Positions 1 to 10,757 of a DNA stretch of 64,000 nucleotides are shown one piece after another. The DNA comes from Muscardinus avellanarius. Its lineage: Eukaryota > Chordata > Mammalia > Rodentia > Gliridae. The notes beneath the pieces are model-generated. The model searched no databases and was not told the origin of the DNA. It worked only from the letters and a program-made list of their open reading frames with translations. The number at the start of each line of letters is the position of its first letter. Positions within the stretch are counted from its first letter, which is position 1. The stretch covers positions 156,024,623 through 156,088,622 of the forward strand of contig OY726560.1 of NCBI GenBank assembly GCA_963383645.1. Direction: 5' to 3'. The translations under genes and the position numbers were made by a program.

Positions 1-905
1 TCTTAACACTCGAACTGTCCTACTTAGGACAAAATGTGATGAAACCCAGTCTACACAATAAATATAGGGTCCAGAGAGTAGAGCTGCCACAAGTGCTGGT
101 TTCATGCACAAAGATTAGCGATTGTGGGAACTGCGAAGCGTCAAGAAGAAGTCCCCTCTGGTAGCAAACGTGCTCCAGCAGGACAATTCACAGTTGTCAT
201 TGTTGGGTCAAACTTCAACCCAGAACCTCTAAGGAAAAGGACCACAGTAGCATACTTTACCAGCCTGACCCCAGAGCAAGGTTGAGACACAGACTAATCT
301 GATCTCTAGACAATGGTGACACCATTTTGCATTTATATAGCAATTTGCAGATGTACTTCTACCCGGTATTTTGTTTGCACGTATAGTATCCCTGGGAGGA
401 GAGAGGGCAGATACTATTATCCTCTTCCTTAAAGGTAGAGTACTGAAATTGCAAGACTGTCCACAGCTTGCCCTTGGTGTCCAGGGCTCAGGTGACTGCA
501 CAGGAGCCCACATCTTCCTCTATGCTCTGCCCGGACCCAGCAAGAGACCCAATTCCCCCAAGAGACCCAAGCTTCCCACTTAGGAAATTGCCCTTCCTAG
601 CGAAGGTTTTCTCTCATGTGGGAAGCTAGGGAGGAATCTGGATACAAATGGACTTTAGGTAAAGAAGGAGAAATCCCAGTGGAGGGATGGAGGGGTTTCA
701 GGGAAAGCTGGTGATGAGGAGAGGGAGAGACAATGAAGAAACACTTCCATTGATGTTATATACATGGGAAATGACCACTGCCCATCTCAGTATCATGCAC
801 GGGGAAGCGGGGGAATGGCGAGTGAGGGGGAGGGACTTGCCGGGCGGTGTGTGCATGCAAGTCCCTGTCGCTTTGAACTACATTATGATGTGAGTCTACA
901 ATATA

Positions 906-908
<3 letters not shown>
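1..908. other. unique non-coding stretch
   Basis: I see no recognisable repeat, exon or RNA gene here. The open frames are short, lie on both strands and show no protein family signature. The stretch is moderately GC-mixed and ends at a TA microsatellite. Confidence 0.5.

Positions 909-960
<52 letters not shown>
909..960. repeat. (TA)n microsatellite
   Basis: About 25 uninterrupted TA units followed by a short imperfect TATA end. Short TA/tyrosine-isoleucine open frames crossing it are artefacts of the repeat. Confidence 0.97.
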
Positions 961-961
<1 letters not shown>

Positions 962-984
962 TCATATGCGAGAGAGAACATCCT

Positions 985-1255
985 TTCCCCAGCCTGTCCT
1001 AATGTTCTGTACATAGAGTCTTCATGTCACACTTCACAGCTCAGTTTAAAGGAACTTTCCAGAGAGGCCTTCCTATGGCACCTCATCCAAATTTCTCATA
1101 TTACTCATCTCCTCAGGACTTAACAACATTTATAATTCCGTGCTGTGTACTTTCCATGGCTGTCCATCTCAGAAGCCTAAACTCCATGAGGGCAGCGCCC
1201 TCTTCCAGGATCAGCCCTGCTGTGGCCTCACTTGGGATCACCATTCACACCCACA
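985..1255 (-). repeat. L2 (LINE2) 3' fossil, probable
   Basis: Read on the minus strand this resembles the ancient L2 3' region. The plus strand shows the usual inverted landmarks: a 'cacagctcagtttaaaggaac' type segment, then an 'agaggccttcct' type segment, then a 'ctccatgagggcag' type segment near the end. Divergence is high, as expected of L2. A profile search would decide; a generic GC-mixed stretch is the alternative. Confidence 0.5.
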
Positions 1256-1267
1256 CGGTGTCTACCT

Positions 1268-1268
<1 letters not shown>

Positions 1269-1332
<64 letters not shown>

Positions 1333-1372
1333 CCTCCCTCCCTCCCTCCCTCCCTCCCTCCCTCCCTCCCTC

Positions 1373-1424
<52 letters not shown>
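1269..1424. repeat. (CT)n-(CCCT)n-(CT)n compound polypyrimidine tract
   Basis: About 58 bases of CT repeat, then eleven CCCT units (about 1328-1371), then about 48 bases of CT again. The whole 156-bp tract is pyrimidine only, and its layout is near mirror-symmetric. The minus strand therefore carries eleven consecutive GGG runs. Serine/leucine-rich and Arg/Glu-rich open frames across it are repeat translations, not genes. Confidence 0.97.
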
Positions 1425-1426
<2 letters not shown>

Positions 1427-1754
1427 AATCCCCAGAAGCTCTCATGGCACCCTCTCCAGACTCCGAGGTTGGAGTCCAGCTCTGTGGGGTCTCTCCTCCA
1501 AGGCTCCAGGCTGTGTGATGGAAGAGCTCAGCACAGCACAGTAATAATGTAAGTAAGAACATGGCGGTTCCCCAGCCCTGCTGGGTTGTGGCTACCTCCT
1601 GCGGTTACTATCTCTGTCACTTCCCTGTTTCTTTACTTTTTCTGATCTTTGATGCTTATTTAACCAGTTTCTCACATTACATTCTCTCTGTTAAAATACC
1701 CGGCGTAGCTCCTGCCTCCCTCCCTGGACCCCCACTGATGTAATCACCATGTTC
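1425..1754. other. unique stretch between simple repeat and MIR
   Basis: No confident repeat or exon. Parts of 1560-1740 have a C/T-rich, L2-like texture, but I could not match an end. Confidence 0.35.
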
Positions 1755-1756
1755 AT

Positions 1757-1975
1757 CATCATCATTATGGTTAACATTTACTGTTTATTATGCAGCCAAC
1801 TCCATTCCAAGTGTTCTACAAGAATCTAATTCTCCCAACCCTATGAGGTGGGTACAACCATTGCCCTCAATTTACAAGAAAAATTGGAGAAACAGAGTTA
1901 GGAAATTGCCAAAGATTTCACAGCTACCAAAGAGCAGAGCGGGGTCCCTTCTGAATGAGCCAGTGAACCACCCAG
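1757..1975 (-). repeat. MIR SINE fossil
   Basis: The inverted MIR core is readable: an 'accctatgaggtgggtac' segment, then 'tttacaagaaaaattggagaaacagag', then 'aggaaattgccaaagatttcacagct', and a final 'agagcagagcggggtccc'. These follow the order of a reverse-complemented MIR. It is ancient and much diverged. Confidence 0.75.
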
Positions 1976-2702
1976 ACCCTTAGGGAAAGAGCCTTTTTGT
2001 GTGACGAGCCCCAGAAAAGAGTTCCGTTGGATGCGTCCGTGGCCCGTGGCCCGTCCTGCAACGGGCTTGCTTGGGCCCATCCCCCTGGCTCGGTCTGAGT
2101 TGCTTTTGTTTGGGTCTATCTCTAGTCAGAATGTTTTTGAGCGCAGCTCTTCAGCTCTTTCTTAGAGATGGGCCTGGAGGGGTCCCTGATGCTAGCACAG
2201 CCTCCACCCCCAGCGCAGGTAATCAAATAGCACAGGAAATGTGAGATGGGGCATTGCCGGGGAAGATGGTGGGTCCATCTGGTAGACCCCAGGGCTGCAC
2301 TTTTCTCTCCTTCACAAGGCCCCAAAGAGCCACCAGGAAAGGAGAGTGCTTATTGGGGACATCATTTAGAGAGATGATTCTTTGAAATGTTGGAGAGTGC
2401 CTACCACTTAAGCCGAGCTACGATTTTGGAGTAACGGTTATTGCGAGTTGCGCTGCACTCTTTGTCTAGGGTACTCTGGGATAGAAGAGGTTTTCCTCTA
2501 CTCTGTAAGATAATTACTTCAATTTCCCTCACTCACATGGATGTTTAATTTTATAACATTGCTATTGGGCCCGGAAAAAAATCCCTCCAGAGTCCATTAT
2601 TAACATCCTGAAAATGGAAAGCATAATCTCAGAACAAATAGCTAAAATAATATTTTGCTGGCGTTTTTATTTTTTTGCATTTTGAAGGAGGAGCACTGTG
2701 CA

Positions 2703-2708
<6 letters not shown>
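1976..2708. other. unique non-coding stretch
   Basis: No repeat family, exon or RNA gene recognised. Base composition is mixed. Confidence 0.45.

Positions 2709-2766
<58 letters not shown>
2709..2766. repeat. (CT)n microsatellite
   Basis: About 25 CT units, one GT interruption at 2759-2760 and three more units, followed by a T-rich run. Confidence 0.97.
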
Positions 2767-3459
2767 GTTTTTTTTTCTTTTGGAATTTTGTTGTCTTCCA
2801 ACAAAAAAATGCTTTAGAAACAAAGGAAAGTAAACTGAATGTGGAGGGAGAGGCCAGGAAGCTTCCTCCCTCCCCAGCCTCAGAGTTCAGGGATGCTGAC
2901 CTTGGCAGAGAGAGAACACTCTCGCCTGGGTGATGCCCCTCCAGGGAGACCCCGGCCTCCACACCTTGCCTTCTTGCTCCTGGGTGGTGGTGGTGCTGTG
3001 GTCTCTAGATTGTCCTTCACTAATTTTACCTTTTGCATCTGCCGGCTCAAAATTTGTTATCTCTTGATTTCTCTCTCAAATGACCAACTCTCCCAACATA
3101 CTGCACCGTTGGCTGGAGCTGGGCCACGTGCTCCATCCTCGCCCTCCAGCTTGCTGGAGCCTTGGGGCTGGAAAAGAGTTTTGGACCCATCTCCTCAGTC
3201 TACAGACTGAGTTTGGATCAGCCTTATCCTAAGGCCCAGGGCAGCCCAGTTCAAACCTCACTGAGACCAGAGCACATGGCGGTGTCTTTCCTCTTGCCTG
3301 AGTCCCCTGGCTGGCTGTATCCTATCAGTACCAATATCATTCATACTCATGACCTGACAGATCTCCATGGGTTTGTTGCGGGGCCTCCTGAGCACATGTC
3401 CTGCTCTATGAGTATGAAAATTCGGTGTTTTCTCCTGTAGTCACAGCACCTCCGAGGAC
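2767..3459. other. unique non-coding stretch
   Basis: GC-moderate sequence with no recognised repeat. Overlapping open frames of 90-120 codons on both strands lack splice context or protein motifs. Confidence 0.4.
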
Positions 3460-3760
3460 ACACGTGTGGGGTTTGGACACATCACCGACCCGACGCGACC
3501 TGGATTGGGCCGTTGTCTTGAAGTGATTTAGTAAAACATGTAATTTCAATAATATTCCATTGTATTTCATATGTGATCATAATGAAGCAATTCATAAAAC
3601 ACACGTATTAACATATTGGCACAGGAAACCCTCGCTTTGAGACTCAGAAACACGCATTAAAGTTATAATCCGGAAATGCAATTTAAATTTTAAATAGGTA
3701 CACTAAGCGCTTAGCGTCGATTGAACGGTTGGACGCGGGGGAAACGTAGGTGTGGATGGT
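3460..3760. promoter_or_regulatory. candidate conserved non-coding element
   Basis: Repeat-free block. A CpG-containing segment (around 3485-3510) is followed by an AT-rich stretch with several TAAT-type cores and a second CpG-bearing part (around 3708-3740). Retained CpGs inside otherwise CpG-poor sequence are typical of constrained enhancers. This is inference only; no alignment was possible. Confidence 0.25.
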
Positions 3761-3959
3761 GACATCCAGGCTCCCATCCTCCAGTCCCCGGATTGTGAGT
3801 TGGACAGATTGGGGCTGTGCGGGAACCTGCTAAGGCTGCAGAAAGCTGGGTGTGAAGGAATTCCCAGAGAGAGACCCAGAGGCCTGGCTGCGCCATGGAA
3901 GCCAGCCGGCCAATGCGAAGGCCCGCCTTGATTACACCCGCAGCGTGTCCTGTCGTGTT

Positions 3960-4330
3960 GCACTGATCCCGCGGAGGCCAGGGCAGCCCCTCCAGCCCGC
4001 CCCTCCCTCGCCTCCGCCGCACACGGCCCGCTTTATTTCATCCACTTAACGCACTCCGCTCCGTACTCAGGTACTTACACTCTCCCATTACTATCGCTCG
4101 GGCTCGTTTACGGCTTTTTTTATTTGCTCTACCATTTCACAGTCCAGTTGTTCTTTTCGGTCAGGTGGACTATAAAATACTCCGATAACAAGTTCACACC
4201 GGCAGCCGGCGGCGGGCTCCATCCATAATGACCGCAGACTCTTCCATTACTGGCGTGTCCCAAATCAACGCTTTCCGAAAGCCGCACGCACCCCCTCCTG
4301 CCGCAGAACTCATCTCCCTGGCCCTCTCTG
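3960..4330. promoter_or_regulatory. CpG-preserved block with a TATA-like box, candidate regulatory element
   Basis: Roughly thirty CpGs lie within about 340 bp, against strong CpG depletion in most of the window. A TATAAAAT motif occurs at 4171-4178 in the middle of it. No repeat is visible. It could be a small CpG island, a promoter of an unannotated transcript or a developmental enhancer. No open frame following it looks like a first exon. Confidence 0.35.
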
Positions 4331-5093
4331 GCTGCTCCCAGGATGGTCCTTTCACGCCAACAAATTTTCCTTTAAATAATCAAGCCTTTTCCACCTTGGC
4401 TTCTTAATTACCTCTCTTCTCTAAAGGTATTTTAATCTATTGCTATGCATTTAATATCAGTCCTCTCCGCATTAGTGTTCATAAATGTGAAGTGAAACCG
4501 GTCTCTGTGGAATGGCTTCCTCAGCAGGCTGCCCCCGCCTGTCTGCAGGGCAGACTTTGGCAGGCTGGTGCCCAGGTGGGGAGGGATGCTGGCTAGGGGA
4601 GTTGTCCCCAGAGTGGAATTGCCCACAGATCCTCCCCGTGTCACCCTCCCCTGCTGAGGAAAGGAAATGGCTGGGTGAGCGCCTGGCCCCCATCGGCTCA
4701 TCCTGCGTGAGTTAGGAGGCGTCCTCTCCCCCCAAGAATGGTGGCTCGCACCGCAGCGCTGTCCTTGCCTCTTTCTTCATCTTGTCCCCATCTCAAGGAG
4801 AAGTGTAGAGTCAAAATTCAAGACCCAATACTGCTACAGGCTCGGAGACTAGACCGCGAAAACTGGTCCCGAGCGGGGCCTGGGCCTAGGAAGAGTGTCT
4901 GGTAGAGAGGTCACAATTCAGGGCCAAGACTACTTTTAGGCCTAGGCTGACCCAATAGCAATTCAACTTTTTGCTTCGTTTTATTCCACTAAAATCCACG
5001 GCTGATAACATCATTAGACAGAATCTGGTACCCAACTGGCCAAATTCAAGAGAGTTATTGCTACCATTTTTCTTTAAATCTGATTTGTTGAAC
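4331..5093. other. unique non-coding stretch
   Basis: No repeat or gene recognised. AT-rich at 4360-4480 and GC-richer after 4500. Confidence 0.4.
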
Positions 5094-5400
5094 ATTAACT
5101 GGATGCCGGCCAGGTACGTTGTGATGCGCTTGACAAGCATCCTATACTTGTACAACCCTGTGACGCAGTCACCATTTTCTACAGGTGAGAAGACTGATCC
5201 TGGGCGTGGTGGCACAGGCGCCTGGGAGGTGGAGACAGGAGGATTGTGCAGGTTCAAAGCCAGCCGTGCAGGCTTAAGAGACCCTGTTAAAAAAAAAAAA
5301 AAAGAAGAAAAAAAAAGAAAAGACGGAGGTCCAGAGAGGCTGAAGGTCTTTTCAAGGTCAGCGGTTGGGAAGCTAGTGCAGGATGGATGCAAGTGGAAGC
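5094..5400 (-). repeat. MIR fossil split by a later SINE
   Basis: The left piece (about 5094-5197) ends in 'attttctacaggtgagaagac', and the right piece (about 5328-5400) resumes with 'ccagagaggctgaaggtc' and 'caaggtcagc'. Joined in order they follow the inverted MIR core. The SINE at 5198-5316 sits between the pieces. Confidence 0.65.
5198..5316 (+). repeat. dimer B SINE, left arm only
   Basis: The left arm runs from 'cctgggcgtggtggcac' to the diagnostic 'cttaagagaccctg' and then an A-rich tail; the right arm is absent. Imperfect TSDs flank it (5187-5197 and 5317-5327, 9 of 11 matching). It is therefore a true insertion of a monomeric or right-arm-lacking copy into the MIR. Confidence 0.8.
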
Positions 5401-5741
5401 TTTCCACCTCCCCCTGTCTGAAACTTCCCCACAGTGTCCACGGGGACACTGCATCTCCTGGTCTCCGCCTGCTGAGCCCTCACTGCTGCGACCACCTGCT
5501 GCCAGAGGATCAGCGTGGCCAGAGCAAGGTGTGGGCAGACCCAGAATGTCAGCTCCATAGGAAGGACGGATTACGACCTGCGATCCTTCTTCACCTTGAA
5601 CCCCCATCACGCCGACTACCAGCTGGAATGCGATTTGGGTCCATCTAGTGATGGCAGTCTCTTTGTATTGCATCAATCTTATTTTGAATGAAACGGGAAT
5701 TTTCCCCCTCTATTCATTCAACTAAAAATAATCATCTACTT
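5401..5741. other. unique non-coding stretch
   Basis: No recognised repeat. A 225-codon plus-strand open frame (4971-5648) crosses the MIR, the SINE and its poly-A and cannot be a real gene. Confidence 0.45.
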
Positions 5742-6290
<549 letters not shown>

Positions 6291-6486
6291 TGGTACTGGG
6301 GATTGAACTCATGGGTGTTCTAGATTTGAGCTCTACCTCTAGCTCTATTTTATTTTTTATTTTTAAACTGGGTCTCACTAAATTACAGAGGGCCTTCCTA
6401 AGTTGCTGAGGCTGGCTTGGAGTCTGCAATCCTCCTGTCTCAGCCTCCAAAGCTCTGGGATTACAACCATCGCCAGCATGCCTGCT
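6291..6486 (-). repeat. dimer A1 SINE
   Basis: Complete inverted dimer: 'tggtactggggattgaac' (right arm end), the A/T linker, 'gggtctcactaaattacagag', 'ctcctgtctcagcctcc' and 'gggattacaaccatcgccagc' (left arm start). Many substitutions suggest an older copy. Confidence 0.9.
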
Positions 6487-6564
6487 ATTGGCATGGCTGC
6501 AGCTGCTATTTCTTAGCACACAATCTGTTCCAGCTGTGGAGAAACTCTATCACGTGCAGCATAC

Positions 6565-6925
6565 GTGTTTCAGTCAATGGCGGACGAGCATGACAGTGGT
6601 CCCACAGGTTATCAGGGAGCTGAAACATTCCTGTTGCTTAGTGGCATCATGACCACCTTGTGGAGCAGACCACTGCTCACGTGTTTGTGGTGTAAACAAC
6701 CTGCTTAGACACCCAGACACCCTGTGTTACCAGTGACTGCAGTGTTCAGTACAGGCCACTGTGCAGGTCATAAGCTGTCCCATACAGCCTGGACTGTAGC
6801 GGGCCATCCCGTCTGGGCTTGGTGATGTTCACACAACAACAAGTGGCCTAACGGCGAGTCTATCAGAACACAGTCCCATTGTTAGGCGATGTATGACTGT
6901 ATTTAAGCGATGTGTGACTGTATTT
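6565..6925 (+). mobile_element. ancient non-autonomous DNA transposon fossil
   Basis: It resembles a mammalian-wide DNA transposon whose terminal repeat contains a 'gcgatgcatgactgta' type end. Here 'gtcaatggcggacgagcatgac' lies at the left, 'ttaccagtgactgcagtgttcagtac' in the middle and 'taggcgatgtatgactgta' at the right. The last 20 bases are repeated once in tandem (6886-6925, period 21). I recall the family only by sequence and do not assign a name. No transposase frame remains. Confidence 0.6.
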
Positions 6926-7949
6926 CACTAAAGCCTTCCACATGGCCAGGGGATACATATTATTACACCTGGCTTCAGGATGGAATGGCGTTATGGAAAT
7001 GTGCCAGATGCCCCAACTTCTGCAGATCTAGGGCCATGCTCTGCCTGCAGGCTGGGCTCACACACTTGCTCTCAACTCCACCGCACAGTCTCGCTGCCCC
7101 TCTGTCTCAGGAATTTCTCTTTTCAGACTTGACTGCCTGCTCCCGTCCTCTCTGTCCCCAGAGGCGAGCCCATCCTCTCTGACAGCTTGCGTGTCTTCTA
7201 CTTACCCCTCTGGCCTCGCCACCCTCCTTCCTGTCATCTTCCTGGACTGCCGGAAACAAGAAGCACAGGCTCCTCTGGTCTCAGGGCTCCTACTAGGGCT
7301 CCCTTTCGCAGCAGTGCGAATTCCCAGTGCTCCGACCACCCTCCTGTCGGCCCCAAGCAGGGTTTGTTCTGCCTGGCCATCCCTTGCCAACCTGCACGCC
7401 TTTCCTGAAGGCCACAAGCTCTTTCCTCCGGCCCTGGGTAACAAGTTTATTACAGGGGCCCCGTGAGCATGCATAGTATGTCCTGAACAGCTGAATGAAT
7501 CTCCACGGGGTGGAAAGGTTAAGGGAGAACTGGCAGAAGCCACCGGCATGTCAGACACCCGAGACCACATCTGCAAGTGGCAGAACGCAAGTTTGTCATC
7601 TCTAAGCTTAATCTCTTTCCTCGGTCCTCTGGCCTCCTTGGAATACTGTACTTCTTGGACCACTGCAGACACGCCGGGCCCTGAGCATGCTGCACTTCCT
7701 CGGGTTGCTCTGCGTCCTGAATTCCACTAGGATAGCATCCCCCAGGGGTGTACAAAGACCCGCCCAGTTCTCCTCTTCTAAGGCTCTCTGGCAGCAGAAA
7801 AGTCTGCCCACTGCAATTCCAGAAGACTGGATGTGCCTCAGTTCCCCTGACATTGCCAACAAGGACGATCTTGTGTCTTGCTAAGGCCTTCACGGAGGGT
7901 CATGGCTCAGTGAGGGACTAAACTTCACAAGTCGTGGCAGCTCTTTCTG
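6926..7949. other. unique GC-moderate stretch
   Basis: C/T-rich at 7050-7460, partly L2-like in texture but without a convincing match. Overlapping open frames on both strands (for example a minus-strand 156-codon frame at 7202-7672) show no domain or initiation context that I recognise. Confidence 0.4.
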
Positions 7950-8760
7950 CCCTGGAAAGTAACAATGGAATATTCCATGAGAGTCACACTTGGCTTCCTT
8001 ATAATGCCCATGCAACAGAGTGTTTTGATGGAAACATCACAAATCCATTTTGTGAAAAGCCAATGATATTTGCACCCAAGAATTCAATAATAGGACATGA
8101 AACTCGGGGAAAGAAATAATCAAATTGTCCATCCAGAGTGGAGTTAAAATTGTCATAAACATTGATCCTTCATTGCAGGGAACAGAAATAATAAACAGTT
8201 GCTGAAATTGCATAGCTGCAGAGATTTCATTCTCTAATTGTCAAAAAGCATTAAACATCAACTATTTATTTTACGGCGGAGGAAGCAGAAGCAGACTTCA
8301 GTGCATCCCTTAGCGAGAGGCTGTCCCTAATTGTCATGCATAGACTGCAACAGAGGTTACTGAGAAAAATTGTTTGCATTTATTAATCAAAAGGAGTCAA
8401 AGACACACAAAGATATCATCAAGGCGCCCTTGTGCTGGGGGAGGCTGACAACTAACATTCCTGATGAAGTGTTTGCAGAGTACTTGCAATCTGTTCAAAG
8501 CCTTTTTCTTTGCAGGTGCAAACCTTTCTATCTGAAACATCAAAGAAACAATTGAAAATTAAACAGAGTAAACATTGCGGATACAGGTTTCAATCTTCCA
8601 TTTTTTAAGACAATGGGAGAGGTTTAATTAATTTCAAGGCAATATTTGTGCTCTTTCAAAATTCATTTGGGCTCATTAGCATTTTATTAGTTGTGTATTA
8701 AGCACTGTTTCTCTATTTCTCCCTCTTTTTGCCCCTTTTGTTTTTTTAAAAAATTAGAAA
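7950..8760. promoter_or_regulatory. candidate conserved non-coding block
   Basis: About 800 bp free of SINEs and simple repeats, AT-rich, with the texture of vertebrate conserved enhancers. Visible sites include a perfect SOX-type AACAATGG (7961-7968) overlapping a perfect 14-bp palindrome (7965-7978). Several TAATT/ATTA cores lie at 8630-8700. Function is inferred, not shown. Confidence 0.35.
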
Positions 8761-9246
8761 GTTGAACTACTCCCGAGATGTCTCTTACCCCAAAGCTCCC
8801 ACGCATAGAAAATGATCTCGCTCTGCCTGTTTGATCAGTAGAATAAGTCAGAATGGCTTGGTTAAAGTCAGGCAGCAGGAAACAGATTAAAAAAGAAAGA
8901 ATTCCTTTATGGTGAGGGTAAGGACTTCAGAAGCAAATATGGCTTCACTAAATTTTGCTACTGAATAATGTATTTTAATATACTCATGGCAGGCACCTTT
9001 TAATATGTTAATTTTCTTTAATTGCTTCTCCCCATCCACACTCCATTTAGTTTTAAACTCATTGCCACTCAAGATAAATTAAATGAAAATACACCCAACA
9101 TACCTTATTTTGTTTGACATCTCAATGTTCAAAGTGTGTTTTGTATATTTTGGTTTTTGCCATCTGGCTTTTGGACACTCTATTCAACTGGTGAGATTTT
9201 CTAAATTATCTATGTTAGACACTAACAACTTCCTCCCAGATATATT

Positions 9247-9248
<2 letters not shown>
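8761..9248. other. unique AT-rich stretch
   Basis: No recognised repeat or exon before the GT microsatellite. Confidence 0.4.

Positions 9249-9290
<42 letters not shown>
9249..9290. repeat. (GT)n microsatellite
   Basis: About 21 GT units, followed by a TA/CA-rich transition. Confidence 0.97.
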
Positions 9291-9295
<5 letters not shown>

Positions 9296-9495
9296 ATGTG
9301 TAATATATACACATACACATTTCGGATATGAGATAGACTTTCTCAGGGTACAAAGTCACTAATCTTAATAAGATCCCAACTGTTTATTGTGTTCCATAAA
9401 ATGGCTAAATTTAATAAAAATTCTGTGCTCAATATTTTTCTGGTAAATAAGAGTAATATTCGAGATTTTGATTAAAATTTATTAAGAGATAACAA

Positions 9496-9883
9496 TGGAT
9501 GGAACTGGAGGACATTATGCTAAGTGAGATTAGTCAGTCACAAAAATAAGAAAGCAGGTGCTTTCCCTAATATGTGAGAGCTAGGGAGAAATGGTTAATA
9601 GGAGGAACTCTTGAAAGAGGAAATCCTATAGAGGAGCAAACAAGACAACCTAAAGGAGGAGAAAGGAGGGGGGAAGAGGAAAATCTCTAAAACACACAAT
9701 GTACTTAAACATATCGAAGTCAACCACTAAGCTGAGCAAGGGCGGGAGGGACGGGGAGGGAATGGGGTGGAAAATGGGTAGGGGTTAAATCAGCGATGTG
9801 TACATGTCTGTACACACAAGTTTTTTTTTTTTACCCCAATATGATGTATGAATATAATGCACCAATAAAAAGTAAAAAAAAAA
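9496..9883 (+). mobile_element. 5'-truncated L1, 3' end only
   Basis: Contains the last codons of the ORF2 C-terminus (the 'atggaactggaggacattat' segment and following 'gctaagtgagattag'), the L1 3' UTR with its G-rich polypurine stretch (about 9738-9783) and an A-rich tail. An exact 12-bp TSD flanks it (9484-9495 and 9884-9895). It is a clean target-primed insertion with the same 3' UTR lineage as the copy at 62508. Confidence 0.93.
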
Positions 9884-9897
9884 AAGAGATAACAAGT

Positions 9898-10117
9898 CAG
9901 CTGGGGACGGTGGTGGACGCTCGTAACCCCAGTACCTGGGAGACCGACGCAGGAGGATCGCAGGTTTGCAGCCAGCCTCAGCAACTTAGAGAGGCTCTCA
10001 GCAACTTAGCAAAACCCTGTTTCAAAAATAAAATAAAATGGGGTTGGCGGTGGTTCAGAGGTAGAGTGCCCTTGGGTTCAATCTCTCGAACACCACAATA
10101 AATAAATAAAGAAATGA
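9898..10117 (+). repeat. dimer A1 SINE
   Basis: Complete dimer starting 'ctggggacggtggtgg', with 'cagcctcagcaacttag', an A-rich linker and right arm 'gggttcaatc', then a TAAA-type tail. It begins two bases after the downstream TSD of the preceding L1. Confidence 0.9.
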
Positions 10118-10552
10118 ATAAATATATAATAAAAAAGAGGTAGGTCATTCAGTCATTTTTTTCATTGTTCAGGTATGATATATGCAATGATTCTGCTATA
10201 TCTAAAATTCTTAAATTGTGTCGCTCTGGTGGATGGGGAATAAAATATTTGTTAGAGAGAGTTCACCAAGCGGCTTTAATAGTGTGGTGGGTGGAATGTC
10301 CCGCTCTGCTTCCTGGGAGAACTGTGTTTGATGGTTGCTCTGTCTCCAGCAGGTGTTCCAAGACAGACTGAGGCCCATCAGTGTAAGCGCGCCTGCTCCG
10401 CGGGTGTTTCTTGAGCCTCTCTTTTGCGTGCAGCCGCGGCTGAGCAGCGGGCTGTGGGGCCACAGGATTCCACAGAAGTGAAATATGCTCGTGATCCTCC
10501 CCGCCCCTTCTTGGTGTAGCACAGCCTTCCCAAACTAAGACTGGATGAACAA
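10118..10552. other. unique non-coding stretch
   Basis: No repeat or exon recognised; GC rises over 10380-10510. Confidence 0.4.
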
Positions 10553-10562
10553 TGATTTATTT

Positions 10563-10747
10563 ATTTGTCTTATTTGGTTACTGAGGCTTGAACCCAGAGC
10601 CATTCTACCTCCACATTCTACTACCAGCACTTTTTATTTTGAAACAGGGTCTCACTAAGTTGCTGAGGCTGGCCTTCAACCTGCTATCCTCCTGACTCAG
10701 CCTCCCTAGTGCTGGGATTACAGATGTGCTCTACCACACCAGGCTGG
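10563..10747 (-). repeat. dimer A1 SINE
   Basis: Inverted dimer with 'ggttactgaggcttgaaccc', 'gaaacagggtctcactaag', 'gctgaggctggcc' and 'gggattacagatgtg'. A 10-bp TSD TGATTTATTT lies at 10553-10562 and 10748-10757. Confidence 0.9.
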
Positions 10748-10757
10748 TGATTTATTT

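Noticed and set aside
1024..1544. Ser/Leu- and Arg/Glu-rich open frames
   Set aside because: Pure translations of the CT/CCCT simple repeat.
4971..5648. 225-codon plus-strand open frame
   Set aside because: It runs through a MIR, a SINE left arm and its poly-A tail; no domain and no plausible gene structure.
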